Assembly: GCF_002909485.1 (NCBI RefSeq) | Contig: NZ_PPXG01000010.1 | Coordinates: 124,001 to 188,000, forward strand | Source of the DNA: Stutzerimonas stutzeri | Lineage (GTDB): Bacteria > Pseudomonadota > Gammaproteobacteria > Pseudomonadales > Pseudomonadaceae | Length of the DNA stretch: 64,000 nucleotides | Reading direction: 5' to 3' | Part shown: piece after piece, positions 47,507 to 56,705 of the stretch | Layout: every line of letters begins with the position of its first letter | Numbering within the stretch: the first letter of the stretch is position 1 | The notes under the pieces: model-generated | Databases searched by the model: none | The model's input: only the letters and a program-made list of their open reading frames with translations | What the model was told of the DNA's origin: nothing | Translations under genes and position numbers: made by a program

Positions 47507-48478
47507 TCATCCTCTCGCAGATCTGCGTGGACCAACCGTAACCCAATAGCGGGTCAGACTATGCACTTCGATCGGTAGCGACTGTTGCAGTGCTATCAGC
47601 ACCCGATCGGTGTCGGCCAGCGGGAATACGCCGGTCAGTTCCAGGCCGGCCACAGTCGGGTCGCAGCGCAGGACACCGGGGCGGTGGCGCGCTAATTCGG
47701 CAAGGAAATGACCGAGCGGCATGCGCTCGGCGACCAGGCGGCCTTCATCCCAGGCGATGGCCTTGGCATCGGCACGGTCGAGCTCGCCAAAGCGCTCGGC
47801 ACTGAACCATTGGCGCTGCCCGGCCTGCAAGCGGCTGGCCGCGGCATGACGGGGGCGCAACTCCAGTTCGCCGTCGAACAAGTCGACGCGGCTGCCGCCG
47901 TCCATTTCGAGAACCGAGAAGCGCGTGCCCAGCGCCTGGATCTCGCCAGCGGCGGTCTCGACGATTAACGGACGACCTGCCGCGTCATGGCCGCTATCGA
48001 GCAGCAGTTCGCCCTCGAGCAGGCGGATGCGCCGCTCGCTGCTACTAAAGTGGATGTCCACAGCACTGCCGCTATTTAAACGCAGCCGGCTACCATCGGC
48101 CAGGACGCGCTGCAAACGCTCGCCGGCGCCACTGCGCAGGTCGGCCAGGGCTTCGCGCCAGGGTAGCTGCGAGTGGGCGACATAGCCGCTACCACCAGCA
48201 ACCAAGAGCAGGCCAAGCAGCTTGAGCGCCTGGCGCCGGTAGGCGTCTGGCCGCTCACGCAGCACCTGGCAGGCGGTCTCTAGCGGCACTACCGCTAGAG
48301 CACCCTGCAGTTGCTCCAGGCGCTGCCAGGCCCGCTGATGTTCAGTGTCGGCTGCCTGCCAAGCTTCGAATGCGGCGCGCTGGCAGTCGTCCAATCCACC
48401 ATCCCAATGTAGCATCAGCCAATGGCTGGCCTGCTCGACGATGGCGGGCGCGATGGGCGCTTCGGCAGAGCGACTCAT
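47507..48478 (-). CDS. FecR-family anti-sigma factor, module 2
   Basis: 323 residues with an N-terminal cytoplasmic domain (WLMLHWDGGLDDCQRAAFEAW, about 20-40), a membrane helix (about 85-102) and a periplasmic FecR domain (about 110-315). Its ATG overlaps the stop of the upstream sigma gene (ATGA). It pairs with the receptor at 44888-47314, 192 bp downstream. It is clearly homologous to the module 1 protein but diverged. Confidence 0.85.
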   Translation of the reverse strand: MSRSAEAPIAPAIVEQASHWLMLHWDGGLDDCQRAAFEAWQAADTEHQRAWQRLEQLQGALAVVPLETACQVLRERPDAYRRQALKLLGLLLVAGGSGYVAHSQLPWREALADLRSGAGERLQRVLADGSRLRLNSGSAVDIHFSSSERRIRLLEGELLLDSGHDAAGRPLIVETAAGEIQALGTRFSVLEMDGGSRVDLFDGELELRPRHAAASRLQAGQRQWFSAERFGELDRADAKAIAWDEGRLVAERMPLGHFLAELARHRPGVLRCDPTVAGLELTGVFPLADTDRVLIALQQSLPIEVHSLTRYWVTVGPRRSARG

Positions 48479-48996
48479 TCGGCGTAGAGCACCTGGTAGC
48501 AGGCCTGGATGGCGCGCAGCATGTACTTCTGCACCGAGCTGACGCTGACCTGTAGACGTTCGGCGATTTGCGCATAGGTAAGCCCCTCAAGCTGGGAAAG
48601 CAAGAAGGCTTCACGCACTTTCCCAGGCATGCCGTCGAGCATCGTATCGATCTGCATAAGGGTCTCGACGATCATTGCGCGGGTCTCCAGCGAGGGGGTT
48701 TCCCGCTCGGGCAGTGCGGCGAGGCTGTCGAGGTAGGCTTGCTCAATGCGTTGACGGCGCCACTGGTCGACCACCAGATTGCGTGCGATCTGGGCCAGGT
48801 AGCTGCGCCCTTCCCCGCTTGCTGGCAAGCGGCCGCTGGTCAGCAGGCGCAGGAACGTGTCCTGAGCGATATCGGCGGCTCGTTCACGATCGCCAAGGCG
48901 ACGACGCAACCAGCCCTGCAACCAGCCGTGATGATCGAGGTATAGGCCATGCACTCGCCGGTGCATCAAGACTGGATCAGGAAACGTGATGGACAC
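48475..48996 (-). CDS. ECF sigma factor, FecI/FpvI type, module 2
   Basis: 173 residues with sigma2 (LYLDHHGWLQGWLRRRL and DIAQDTFLRLL) and sigma4 (LTYAQIAERLQVSVSSVQKYM). The core motif DHHGWLxGWLR is shared with the module 1 sigma. The start is a GTG at 48996 with GGGAA upstream; a TTG one codon earlier is also open. A weak Fur-like stretch (10 of 19 matches) lies at 49023-49041. Confidence 0.83.
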   Translation of the reverse strand: MSITFPDPVLMHRRVHGLYLDHHGWLQGWLRRRLGDRERAADIAQDTFLRLLTSGRLPASGEGRSYLAQIARNLVVDQWRRQRIEQAYLDSLAALPERETPSLETRAMIVETLMQIDTMLDGMPGKVREAFLLSQLEGLTYAQIAERLQVSVSSVQKYMLRAIQACYQVLYAE

Positions 48997-49082
48997 CAAG
49001 AATTCCCATAAGAGACGATGGAGATAAGAATCGATCGCATCTTAAAGGAGGCGGAATGCCTTGGGAATGGCAAATGTCCGGC

Positions 49083-49598
49083 TCAGTGCCGGCGCAGCCG
49101 GTTATTGCGTTTAGGCCACAGCAGGCTTGCCAGTACCATGCCCAGTGCCTCTATCAACCAGGCCAGCGCCAGCGCGCAGCTGATGCCCCAGGCGATGGCT
49201 TCAGGTGCAAGCAAGACCTGGAAGCGGTAGCTGCTCCATACCTGCCCGCGCAGGCTGGGCTCGGCACCGAGCATTACGTGTACGGCGCAGGCATACCAGG
49301 GGCGCTGCATCGCCTGCCACTCGCGTTCCAGCAACCGCGCGCGGCGTACCAGGTGATCGACACTTTGCGCATCGTTCTGGAACACCGGGTCATCGCTGTT
49401 GCGGTAATGCTGCACCAGTGCGTCCAGATCTCCACTGAAGAAGCGCCGCGCCGTCTCCTGAAACCCCTGTAACCCTTGCTCGGCCTCCAGGCGCCTCGCC
49501 TCGACGTGCTTGGCATAAGCATCGATAAAGCCCGGCACCTGCACGCCTACCAGCAAGCCAAACGCAAACAGGGTTAAACGCAGATAACTTCTCAGCAC
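49083..49598 (-). CDS. DUF2937-family membrane protein
   Basis: 171 residues: N-terminal membrane helix (about 6-24), a helical extracytoplasmic segment (30-120) and a second helix near the C-terminus (about 135-160) followed by a basic tail. No function is known. The start is GTG at 49598, overlapping the stop of the amidotransferase gene, so they are translationally coupled. Confidence 0.72.
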   Translation of the reverse strand: MLRSYLRLTLFAFGLLVGVQVPGFIDAYAKHVEARRLEAEQGLQGFQETARRFFSGDLDALVQHYRNSDDPVFQNDAQSVDHLVRRARLLEREWQAMQRPWYACAVHVMLGAEPSLRGQVWSSYRFQVLLAPEAIAWGISCALALAWLIEALGMVLASLLWPKRNNRLRRH

Positions 49599-50374
49599 GC
49601 GGCCACCTTTCCTTGCACAACACACTCGCCTAGCTGCCACAAACTCCATTGCCCCGGCTCGTGCAACGTCCATTGCTCGTTATTGGTCAGCGGCTCAGTG
49701 GCCAGAACGGTGACAACGTCGTCTGGGGTTGTTTCGGCATGGAAGTTCACGGTCAGTTCGGCATCCCGCAGCTGAGCCGGGCCGAACGGGGCGCGGCGGG
49801 TGATCTGCGCAAGCTTGGTGCTACAGAAGCTGAACAACCATTCACCGTTGCTAAGCAGGCAATTGAATACGCCCTTACGACGATACTCATTGCACGCGCC
49901 GAGCAGTACCGGTAGCAGGTTTTCGGCAGCGCAGCGGTCCGGAAAATCCAAACGGATACGATTTAGCAGATCGCAGAAGGCTCGTTCACTATCGGTATCG
50001 CCGACAGACCGGTAGAAGCCTTTGGAGGGTTCGAAATCCGAGAGCTGACCATTGTGTGCGAAGCACCAATGCTGCCCCCATAGCTCGCGAACGAAGGGAT
50101 GGGTGTTGACCAGAGAAACCTTGCCGACGTTGGCGTGACGGATGTGGCCGATCACTACCTCGCTTTTGATCAGGTAGCGCTGCACCATTTTCGCCACCTC
50201 GGATTCGCAGCTGGCGACCGGGTCCTGAAACAATCGCAGGCCGCGGCCTTCATAAAAGGCGATCCCCCAACCGTCCTTATGCGGCCCAGTCTTGCCGCCT
50301 CGCTGCATCAGGCCGGTAAAGCTGAACACGATATCGGTGGGAACGTTGGCGCTCATGCCAAGCAGCTCGCACAT
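49592..50374 (-). CDS. class II glutamine amidotransferase-like protein (YafJ family)
   Basis: 260 residues beginning MCELLGMS, so Cys2 is the N-terminal nucleophile after Met removal. HIRHAN (about 77-82) and AHNGQL (about 105-110) are further Ntn-hydrolase landmarks. The protein consists of the amidohydrolase domain alone; the ammonia acceptor is unknown. In pseudomonads it is regularly followed by the DUF2937 gene, as here. Confidence 0.85.
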   Translation of the reverse strand: MCELLGMSANVPTDIVFSFTGLMQRGGKTGPHKDGWGIAFYEGRGLRLFQDPVASCESEVAKMVQRYLIKSEVVIGHIRHANVGKVSLVNTHPFVRELWGQHWCFAHNGQLSDFEPSKGFYRSVGDTDSERAFCDLLNRIRLDFPDRCAAENLLPVLLGACNEYRRKGVFNCLLSNGEWLFSFCSTKLAQITRRAPFGPAQLRDAELTVNFHAETTPDDVVTVLATEPLTNNEQWTLHEPGQWSLWQLGECVVQGKVAAC

Positions 50375-50418
50375 GCGTCATCTCCCGATAGCTAGCTGAA
50401 ACCAGAATGTTCTCACGC

Positions 50419-50895
50419 CTAGATCCGGGGTTCGGTGCGCAACCGCCCGCGCGATGGCGCGTAGTCCGGCTCATCTGGATCGCCGCCCTCATCGTTCATT
50501 CGCTCGCGCAGCGTGCGATTGTCTTCGTCCTCGGCGGCGGTTTCGCTACGCCTTGCGTATTTACGCTCGATAGGCCATCGAATAGCCACCAACAGCAAAT
50601 ACAAACCGAACGCGATCAATCCGTACATCGCCAGATCCGCCACCGCGCGCCAGGCGTTGTTACCGACCTTGAAAACCAGATCCATGGCAGTAATGGCCAC
50701 GGCCGGCGCGAACAGTTCCTTGGTCGGATCAACGATGGTCGGGGTAAACAACAGCACGGCCACGATCAACCGCAACGGCTCACGTAGCCAGCGCCACATC
50801 CAGCGCGTCACCCGGAACCAGAACAGCAGACATCCCAGCGCTGCTAGCCCGTAAAGGGCCCAAGCGAACGAATAATCGGAGTCGAACATCAGCAT
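50419..50895 (-). CDS. small inner-membrane protein of unknown function
   Basis: 158 residues with three hydrophobic helices (about 10-27, 40-52, 84-105) and a hydrophilic C-terminal tail rich in Glu, Asp and Arg (about 115-158). I do not recognise the family with certainty. The ATG at 50895 has GAGAAA upstream; a second ATG six bases later is possible. Confidence 0.65.
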   Translation of the reverse strand: MLMFDSDYSFAWALYGLAALGCLLFWFRVTRWMWRWLREPLRLIVAVLLFTPTIVDPTKELFAPAVAITAMDLVFKVGNNAWRAVADLAMYGLIAFGLYLLLVAIRWPIERKYARRSETAAEDEDNRTLRERMNDEGGDPDEPDYAPSRGRLRTEPRI

Positions 50896-51168
50896 GGCGT
50901 TTTCTCGATGACAAGCCGTTCACAAATGCCAGCAAGCCGCTGGCAAAACAACTGAAGCAATTCAACGGCGCGACGAGCCTGAACAGCGACGCGGCAACAA
51001 GCGGCCATGATAACAGCCCATACCCCTTCGCCGTCATCGTCGGTGACAACAAGCCACTGGCGGAGCGCGGAGCAAGGTCGTATAAACCTGTTAAACGAAA
51101 GGGTAATCCCCATTATCGCCGGGACGACCGCTGCCTCTGGCGACCGGCACACAAGGAGAAAACACGCC

Positions 51169-51609
51169 ATGCCCTACCAACATATCCTGGTCGCCATCGA
51201 CCTGACCGAAGAGTGCCATCCGGTTGTTGCCCGCGCTCAGGCGCTTGCCAGCACATCGAATGCGAAACTCAGCCTGGTACATATCATCGAACCAATGGCC
51301 ATGGCCTTCGGCGGCGACGTTCCAATGGACCTATCGATGCTGCAGCAACAGCAATTCGATCAGGCACGTGAGCGAATGAACGGCTTCGCGGACAGCTATC
51401 CAGGCCTGGCTGCGGAACATCGTCATCTGGCCTACGGGCAACCCCGCCAGGAAGTGCATCGCCTGGCCAAGGAGCAAGGTTGCGACCTCATAGTAGTAGG
51501 CAGTCATGGCCGCCACGGGCTCGCGCTGTTGCTGGGTTCCACTGCGAACGACATTCTGCACGGGGCACCCTGCGACGTGCTGGCCGTGCGCTTGAAGAAG
51601 GCTGAATAG
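51169..51609 (+). CDS. universal stress protein (UspA family)
   Basis: 146 residues, one Usp domain, with the ATP-binding pattern G-2x-G-9x-G-S/T visible as GSHGRHGLALLLGSTAN (about 121-137). It is cytoplasmic and dimeric and is induced by stasis or low oxygen in pseudomonads. AAGGAG stands 8 nt before the ATG. A TATAAA at 51081-51086 may be its -10 box, without a good -35. Confidence 0.87.
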   Translation: MPYQHILVAIDLTEECHPVVARAQALASTSNAKLSLVHIIEPMAMAFGGDVPMDLSMLQQQQFDQARERMNGFADSYPGLAAEHRHLAYGQPRQEVHRLAKEQGCDLIVVGSHGRHGLALLLGSTANDILHGAPCDVLAVRLKKAE

Positions 51610-51658
51610 CGATCCTGAATCGCGCAGAGTTTTCGCACTCTGCGCAACGTCGCCGCGT

Positions 51659-52351
51659 TCAGATCATCTCGACCCCGTCGCCCGCACTCATCACCAGAGG
51701 GCGGATCTTCTGCAGCTGAGTCTCGAGCGAATAGGTCAGACTCGACGACATGGAAAAGAAGGTTAGGAACGCCTTTAGGTTGGAGTCGGCATGACAGGTG
51801 TCGTGGATGCGCTGCCAGAACGCCTGATTGACCAGCTGCAGCTGCTGGAATAAACGTACCAATCCGCGCAACTCCCAGTCAGCATGCCGACCTTCACGCA
51901 AGTTGAAGTACTGCCGCGCCAAGTAAAGCGATACCGCCCGCAGGACAAACTCGTGATTGCTGGCAAACGGCAGATGCTGCTTGGCCATGGGTTTGAGCCG
52001 CGCAAGTACAGGGCAAGCGCTGGTCGCCATGATCACCCCGAGCAATGCCCGCAGCCCTTCGTCCAGGCCAACCATCTTCGTGTATTCACGCTCCGGTGTG
52101 CGTACCCACACCAACGCTTTCTGCACGGCGGGCAGGCCTTGGAAATCCTCGATTACCCGGTGCAGGTCAACCGCGGCGGGACAATGACTGAAGTCGTCCT
52201 TGCTGAGCGGGCAATTCGAACAGCGTTGATGATCAAGACGGGTCCATTTAGGTGCCTGAGCAGCCACCTCCCTGTCGTATTCACGATCCAGCTCGATCCG
52301 GTAGCTGAAATCATGCTCATCATCCAGGGTGATACGGTATTCGATTGCCAT
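51659..52351 (-). CDS. conserved hypothetical with Cys motif
   Basis: 230 residues, no membrane segment. A cysteine cluster CSNCPLSKDDFSHCP (about 44-58) suggests metal binding near the N-terminal beta-rich part; the remainder is helical. Similar proteins occur in pseudomonads without a known role. The ATG at 52351 follows GGAG by 5 nt. The open frame to 52555 is a non-family extension. Confidence 0.7.
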   Translation of the reverse strand: MAIEYRITLDDEHDFSYRIELDREYDREVAAQAPKWTRLDHQRCSNCPLSKDDFSHCPAAVDLHRVIEDFQGLPAVQKALVWVRTPEREYTKMVGLDEGLRALLGVIMATSACPVLARLKPMAKQHLPFASNHEFVLRAVSLYLARQYFNLREGRHADWELRGLVRLFQQLQLVNQAFWQRIHDTCHADSNLKAFLTFFSMSSSLTYSLETQLQKIRPLVMSAGDGVEMI

Positions 52352-52508
52352 TGACGCTCCATATGACTGCATCATCCGATGCGGATACTTAACTACGCGC
52401 CAGAACGCATGGCATTGATCCATCTCATAAGCCGTAACCGCAAACCGCGTCGTCGTACGCCGGGACGCGGACCGCAGCCCGCGCCTTTCGCCCAGCGAAG
52501 CGACCTGG

Positions 52509-54410
52509 CTACCCCTCCAGTTCGGCCCAACGTTCGAGCAACCCATCGAGCTCAAGCTGCAACGCCTCGATACGGCTCAGCACCGCCGCAGTCGCATCCG
52601 CCGGCTGCTGATAGAACGCTGGATCGGATATCTCAGCCTGGAGAGCCTCGATGCCCTTCTCCACTTCATCGATCCTGCCAGGCAAGGCTTCCAACTCACG
52701 CTGCAACTTGTAGCTGAGCTTCTTTTTGGGCGGCACAACCTCAGCGGCGGCAGGTGTCTGCTGCGGTTTTTTGCTCTCCTTGGCTTCACCACCAGACTCA
52801 GCGACGCCGAGCAAACGCGGCGACCCGCCCTGACGCAGCCAGTCCTGATAACCGCCAACGTACTCGCGCACTTCACCGCCGCCCTGGAACACCAAAGTAC
52901 TGGTGACCACATTATCGAGGAACGCCCGATCGTGGCTCACCATCAGCACCGTGCCCTGGAAGCCAAGCAGGACTTCTTCCAGCAGCTCCAGCGTCTCCAC
53001 ATCGAGATCGTTGGTCGGTTCGTCGAGCACCAACAGGTTGGCTGGCTTACTGAATAGCTTAGCCAGCAAGAGCCGTGCCCGCTCGCCTCCGGACAAGGCC
53101 TTGACCGGCGTTCGCGCACGCTGCGGGCTGAACAGGAAGTCGCCGAGATAGCTCAGCACATGGCGATTCTGGCCATCAATGGTGATGAACTCACGTCCCT
53201 CGGCAAGGTTGTCGATCACCGTCTTTTCCAGCTCCAACTGGTGACGCAATTGGTCGAAATACGCCACTTCGAGTTTGGTGCCGAACTCGATCGTGCCACT
53301 GCTCGGCCGCAGCTCATCCAACAACAGCTTGAGCAGCGTGGTTTTGCCGGTACCGTTGGCACCGAGCAGCCCGATACGGTCGCCACGCTGAATGACCATT
53401 GAAAAGTCACGAATCAAAGGCTCGCCGCCGGGATGGGCGAAGGTCACGTTTTCAGCGACGATGACCTGCTTGCCCGACTTTTCTGCCGTCTCTACCTGGA
53501 ACGTCGCCTTGCCCTGCACGTTGCGCCGCTCGCTGCGCTCTGCCCGCAGCTCTTTGAGCGCACGCACACGACCCTCGTTGCGGGTGCGGCGCGCCTTGAT
53601 ACCCTGTCGAATCCAAACCTCTTCCTGCGCCAGCTTCTTATCGAACAGCGCGTTGGCGGTTTCCTCGGCGGCGATCTGCTGCTCCTTGTGCACCAGGAAA
53701 CTCGCATAGTCGCCATTCCAGTCGATCAGGTGGCCACGGTCCAGCTCGAGAATGCGGGTGGCCAGATTCTGCAGGAATGCCCGGTCGTGGGTGATGAACA
53801 GCACGGCCCCGTTAAAACCGGTCAGCGCCTCTTCCAACCAGGCAATCGCGCCGATATCCAAGTGGTTGGTGGGCTCGTCAAGCAATAGCAGATCAGGCTC
53901 GGATACCAGCGCCTGAGCCAGCAAAACACGTCGCCGCCATCCGCCGGACAGCTCAGCCAACGTGCGATCGGCAGGCAGCTGCAGGCGACTCAGCGTGCTG
54001 TCGACCAGCTGCTGCAAGCGCCAGCCATCCTTCGCCTCGAGCGCCTGCTGCACATGCATCAGTTTGTCGAGGTCCGCTTCGTTCTGGATGTTCTGACTCA
54101 GATGGTGATATTCGGCGAGCAGCTCGCCAACTCCGGCCAACCCTTCGGCGACTACGTCGAACACCGTGCGGTCATCCGCGCGCGGCAGCTCCTGCGGCAG
54201 CTCACCGATCTTCAAACCCGGAGCACGCCAGATTTCGCCATCATCGGATGCCCGATCACCCTTGACCAGGCGCAGCATGCTGGATTTTCCGGTGCCGTTG
54301 CGGCCAATGATGCAGACCCGCTCACCCCGCGCGATCTGCCAGGACACGCCGTCCAGCAGCGGCGTAGTGCCATAGGCGAGGGATACATCGGTGAACTTGA
54401 GCAGGGTCAT
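52509..54410 (-). CDS. uup: ABC-F ATPase Uup
   Basis: 633 residues: two ABC domains with Walker A GRNGTGKS and GANGTGKT and signatures LSGGWRRR and LSGGERAR, joined by the charged interdomain linker, plus a C-terminal coiled coil (about 560-633) that binds DNA in Uup. ABC-F proteins act on ribosomes; Uup also affects transposon excision. There are no membrane helices. GGAGG lies 5 nt before the ATG at 54410. Confidence 0.92.
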   Translation of the reverse strand: MTLLKFTDVSLAYGTTPLLDGVSWQIARGERVCIIGRNGTGKSSMLRLVKGDRASDDGEIWRAPGLKIGELPQELPRADDRTVFDVVAEGLAGVGELLAEYHHLSQNIQNEADLDKLMHVQQALEAKDGWRLQQLVDSTLSRLQLPADRTLAELSGGWRRRVLLAQALVSEPDLLLLDEPTNHLDIGAIAWLEEALTGFNGAVLFITHDRAFLQNLATRILELDRGHLIDWNGDYASFLVHKEQQIAAEETANALFDKKLAQEEVWIRQGIKARRTRNEGRVRALKELRAERSERRNVQGKATFQVETAEKSGKQVIVAENVTFAHPGGEPLIRDFSMVIQRGDRIGLLGANGTGKTTLLKLLLDELRPSSGTIEFGTKLEVAYFDQLRHQLELEKTVIDNLAEGREFITIDGQNRHVLSYLGDFLFSPQRARTPVKALSGGERARLLLAKLFSKPANLLVLDEPTNDLDVETLELLEEVLLGFQGTVLMVSHDRAFLDNVVTSTLVFQGGGEVREYVGGYQDWLRQGGSPRLLGVAESGGEAKESKKPQQTPAAAEVVPPKKKLSYKLQRELEALPGRIDEVEKGIEALQAEISDPAFYQQPADATAAVLSRIEALQLELDGLLERWAELEG

Positions 54411-54706
54411 GACTACCTCCGGAAAACAGGGCGCGCATTCTAACAGATACCCGCTCACCGCCCCTTCGGAGTGAGCAGCCTTTTATCGACAATGTGGCGA
54501 CTTGGCCACCCCAACTGATCGGTGCGGCGCACTGCGTTAGGGCATACGCTCGTCGGAAGTCCGGTTTAGTTTGTTACCGGAGCTTAATGCGCGTTTAACT
54601 GGCCGGTGCGGCAGGCTAAGCTAGCCCCTGCAGCAGGCCGTTTCGTGCGTCGCTTCGGCACAGCACGCCGCCTGTACCTCAACGCCTCCCGTTCTACGGA
54701 TGTACC
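54411..54706. other. divergent region between uup and slt with two hairpins
   Basis: No gene seen. It holds a GCTCAC / GTGAGC hairpin (54453-54476) followed by TTTT on the plus strand, and a second hairpin AAGTCCGGT / ACCGGAGCTT (54557-54585, one bulge). The first looks like an intrinsic terminator or attenuator on the plus strand although no plus-strand gene precedes it. Confidence 0.35.
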
Positions 54707-56629
54707 ATGCGCGGCCGACTCTCCAGTTTGTGTTTCTGCCTGTTCGTTTCAACCATCGGTCTGGATGCGTCCGCCGCCAGCCTCAGTCAACAGCGCCAGT
54801 ACTACGACGAGGCTAAACAGGCCCTCGCCAAGGGCGACAGTGGGCCCTATCGCCGCCACCAAGCGGCCCTGCGCGACTACCCGCTTGTGCCCTACCTGGC
54901 TTACGACGAGCTGACCCATCGACTGAAGTCGGCCAGCAATCAGGAAGTGGAAAAATTCCTCGCCGAGCACGGTGACCTGCCTCAGATCAGCTGGATGAAG
55001 CTGCGCTGGCTAAGACTGCTAGCAGCTCGAGGGGACTGGCAGACCTTCACTCGCTATTACGATCCAAAGATGAACTTCACCGAACTGGACTGCCTTTTCG
55101 GCCAGTACCAGCTGCGCAATGACATTCCAGGCGCCGATGCCGCTACCGAGCGGCTGTGGCTAGTCGGCAAGTCGCAGCACAATTCCTGTGATCCGCTGTT
55201 CGAGCTCTGGGAAGGCAAAGGCCTGTTGACCGAAGAGCGACGCTGGAAGCGCACCAAGCTTGCTGTGGAGAGTGGCAACTACGGCGTGGCCAGCTTTCTG
55301 GCCAAACGACTGCCGACGTTGCAGACCCAAGGCCAGCTGATGATCGACGTTGCGCAGAAGCCACAAATGCTCCGCCAGCCAGAGCGCTTCGCGCCTACCA
55401 ACTCCGCTATGGCGGACGTCGTTTCAGTTGGTCTGCGACGCCTGGCCCGTCAGGACCCAGAGCAAGCGTTGAGCCTGCTGGATAGCTACGCCCGCCGCTT
55501 CTCTTTCTCCTCCGAGGAGAAAGTCGCCATCGCACGCCAAATCGGGCTGACCCTCGCCAAGCGATTCGATGGCCGCGCCCTCAAGGTGATGGCTGAATAC
55601 GATCCCGAACTACGCGACAACACTGTCAGTGAATGGCGCGCCCGCCTGCTGCTGCGCCAAGGCCAGTGGGACGAGGTTCACAAGCTGACTCAGCGCTTTC
55701 CTGAAGACCTGGCAAACACCAACCGCTGGCGCTACTGGCAGGCACGCAGCCTGCAGCTGGCCAAACCCGAAAGCAAACAGGCAGCCCTGCTCTATCAACC
55801 TGTCGCCCAGGAGAGGGATTTCTACGGATTCCTATCCGCCGACCGTATTCAGGCGCCATACAAGCTGAACCACCAACCGTTGGCGCTCGATCCGAAGGTC
55901 GTGCAAAAGGTGCGCAACACTGCGGGCATCCGCCGCGCACTGGAATTCCATGATCGCGGGCAGATCGTCGATGGCCGCCGCGAGTGGTATCACGTCAGCC
56001 GGCTGTTCAGCCGAGACGAAATGGTCGCCCAAGCCCGCATCGCCTATGAGAAGGAATGGTATTTCCCAGCGATTCGCACCATCAGCCAGGCGCAATACTG
56101 GGACGATTTGGATATCCGTTTCCCAATGGCGCATCGCAACACGCTGATTCAGGCATCGAGGGCGCGAGAGATTCACCCCAGCTGGGCCTTCGCCGTTACC
56201 CGTCAGGAAAGCGCTTTCATGGCCGATGCGCGCTCCCATGTCGGCGCGACCGGCCTCATGCAGCTAATGCCTGCGACTGCCAAGGAAACAGCCAAACGGT
56301 TCAATATCCCGCTGGCCTCGCAGCAGCAGGTGCTCAACCCCAACACCAACATCCAGCTGGGCACCGCTTATCTGAGCCAGATCTACGGTCAATTCAACGG
56401 CAACCGCGTACTCGCCTCGGCCGCCTACAACGCAGGCCCCGGCCGTGTGCGCCAGTGGCTACGCAATGCCGAGCATCTGTCGTTCGATGTTTGGGTGGAG
56501 AACATCCCATTCGATGAAACCCGCCAGTACGTGCAGAACGTGCTGACCTACTCGGTCATCTACGGGCAGAAGCTGAACTCACCGCAACCACTGGTGGAAT
56601 GGCACGAACGCTACTTCGAATCGCAATAG
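54707..56629 (+). CDS. slt: soluble lytic murein transglycosylase
   Basis: 640 residues, the Slt70 plan: signal peptide (1-24), a long alpha-superhelical U domain (about 25-420), linker domain and a C-terminal lysozyme-like domain. The catalytic Glu is E501 in TRQESAF, followed by GLMQLMPATA and AYNAGPGR. It cleaves peptidoglycan to 1,6-anhydro-muropeptides in the periplasm. Confidence 0.93.
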   Translation: MRGRLSSLCFCLFVSTIGLDASAASLSQQRQYYDEAKQALAKGDSGPYRRHQAALRDYPLVPYLAYDELTHRLKSASNQEVEKFLAEHGDLPQISWMKLRWLRLLAARGDWQTFTRYYDPKMNFTELDCLFGQYQLRNDIPGADAATERLWLVGKSQHNSCDPLFELWEGKGLLTEERRWKRTKLAVESGNYGVASFLAKRLPTLQTQGQLMIDVAQKPQMLRQPERFAPTNSAMADVVSVGLRRLARQDPEQALSLLDSYARRFSFSSEEKVAIARQIGLTLAKRFDGRALKVMAEYDPELRDNTVSEWRARLLLRQGQWDEVHKLTQRFPEDLANTNRWRYWQARSLQLAKPESKQAALLYQPVAQERDFYGFLSADRIQAPYKLNHQPLALDPKVVQKVRNTAGIRRALEFHDRGQIVDGRREWYHVSRLFSRDEMVAQARIAYEKEWYFPAIRTISQAQYWDDLDIRFPMAHRNTLIQASRAREIHPSWAFAVTRQESAFMADARSHVGATGLMQLMPATAKETAKRFNIPLASQQQVLNPNTNIQLGTAYLSQIYGQFNGNRVLASAAYNAGPGRVRQWLRNAEHLSFDVWVENIPFDETRQYVQNVLTYSVIYGQKLNSPQPLVEWHERYFESQ

Positions 56630-56671
56630 CGCGAGTAGCGCCCTGCGGGCGATAGGCGTGCTGCCGCGATA

Positions 56672-56705
56672 AATAGCCCGATGGGGAGCAAAGCCTCGGG
56701 CTATT
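56672..56705. terminator. bidirectional terminator between slt and the MOSC gene
   Basis: AATAGCCCGA (56672-56681) and TCGGGCTATT (56696-56705) form a perfect 10-bp stem with a 14-nt loop. The minus-strand side continues TATTTATC-like, fitting termination of the MOSC gene, whose stop codon (56701-56703) is inside the stem. The convergent slt ends 42 bp before it. Confidence 0.65.
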
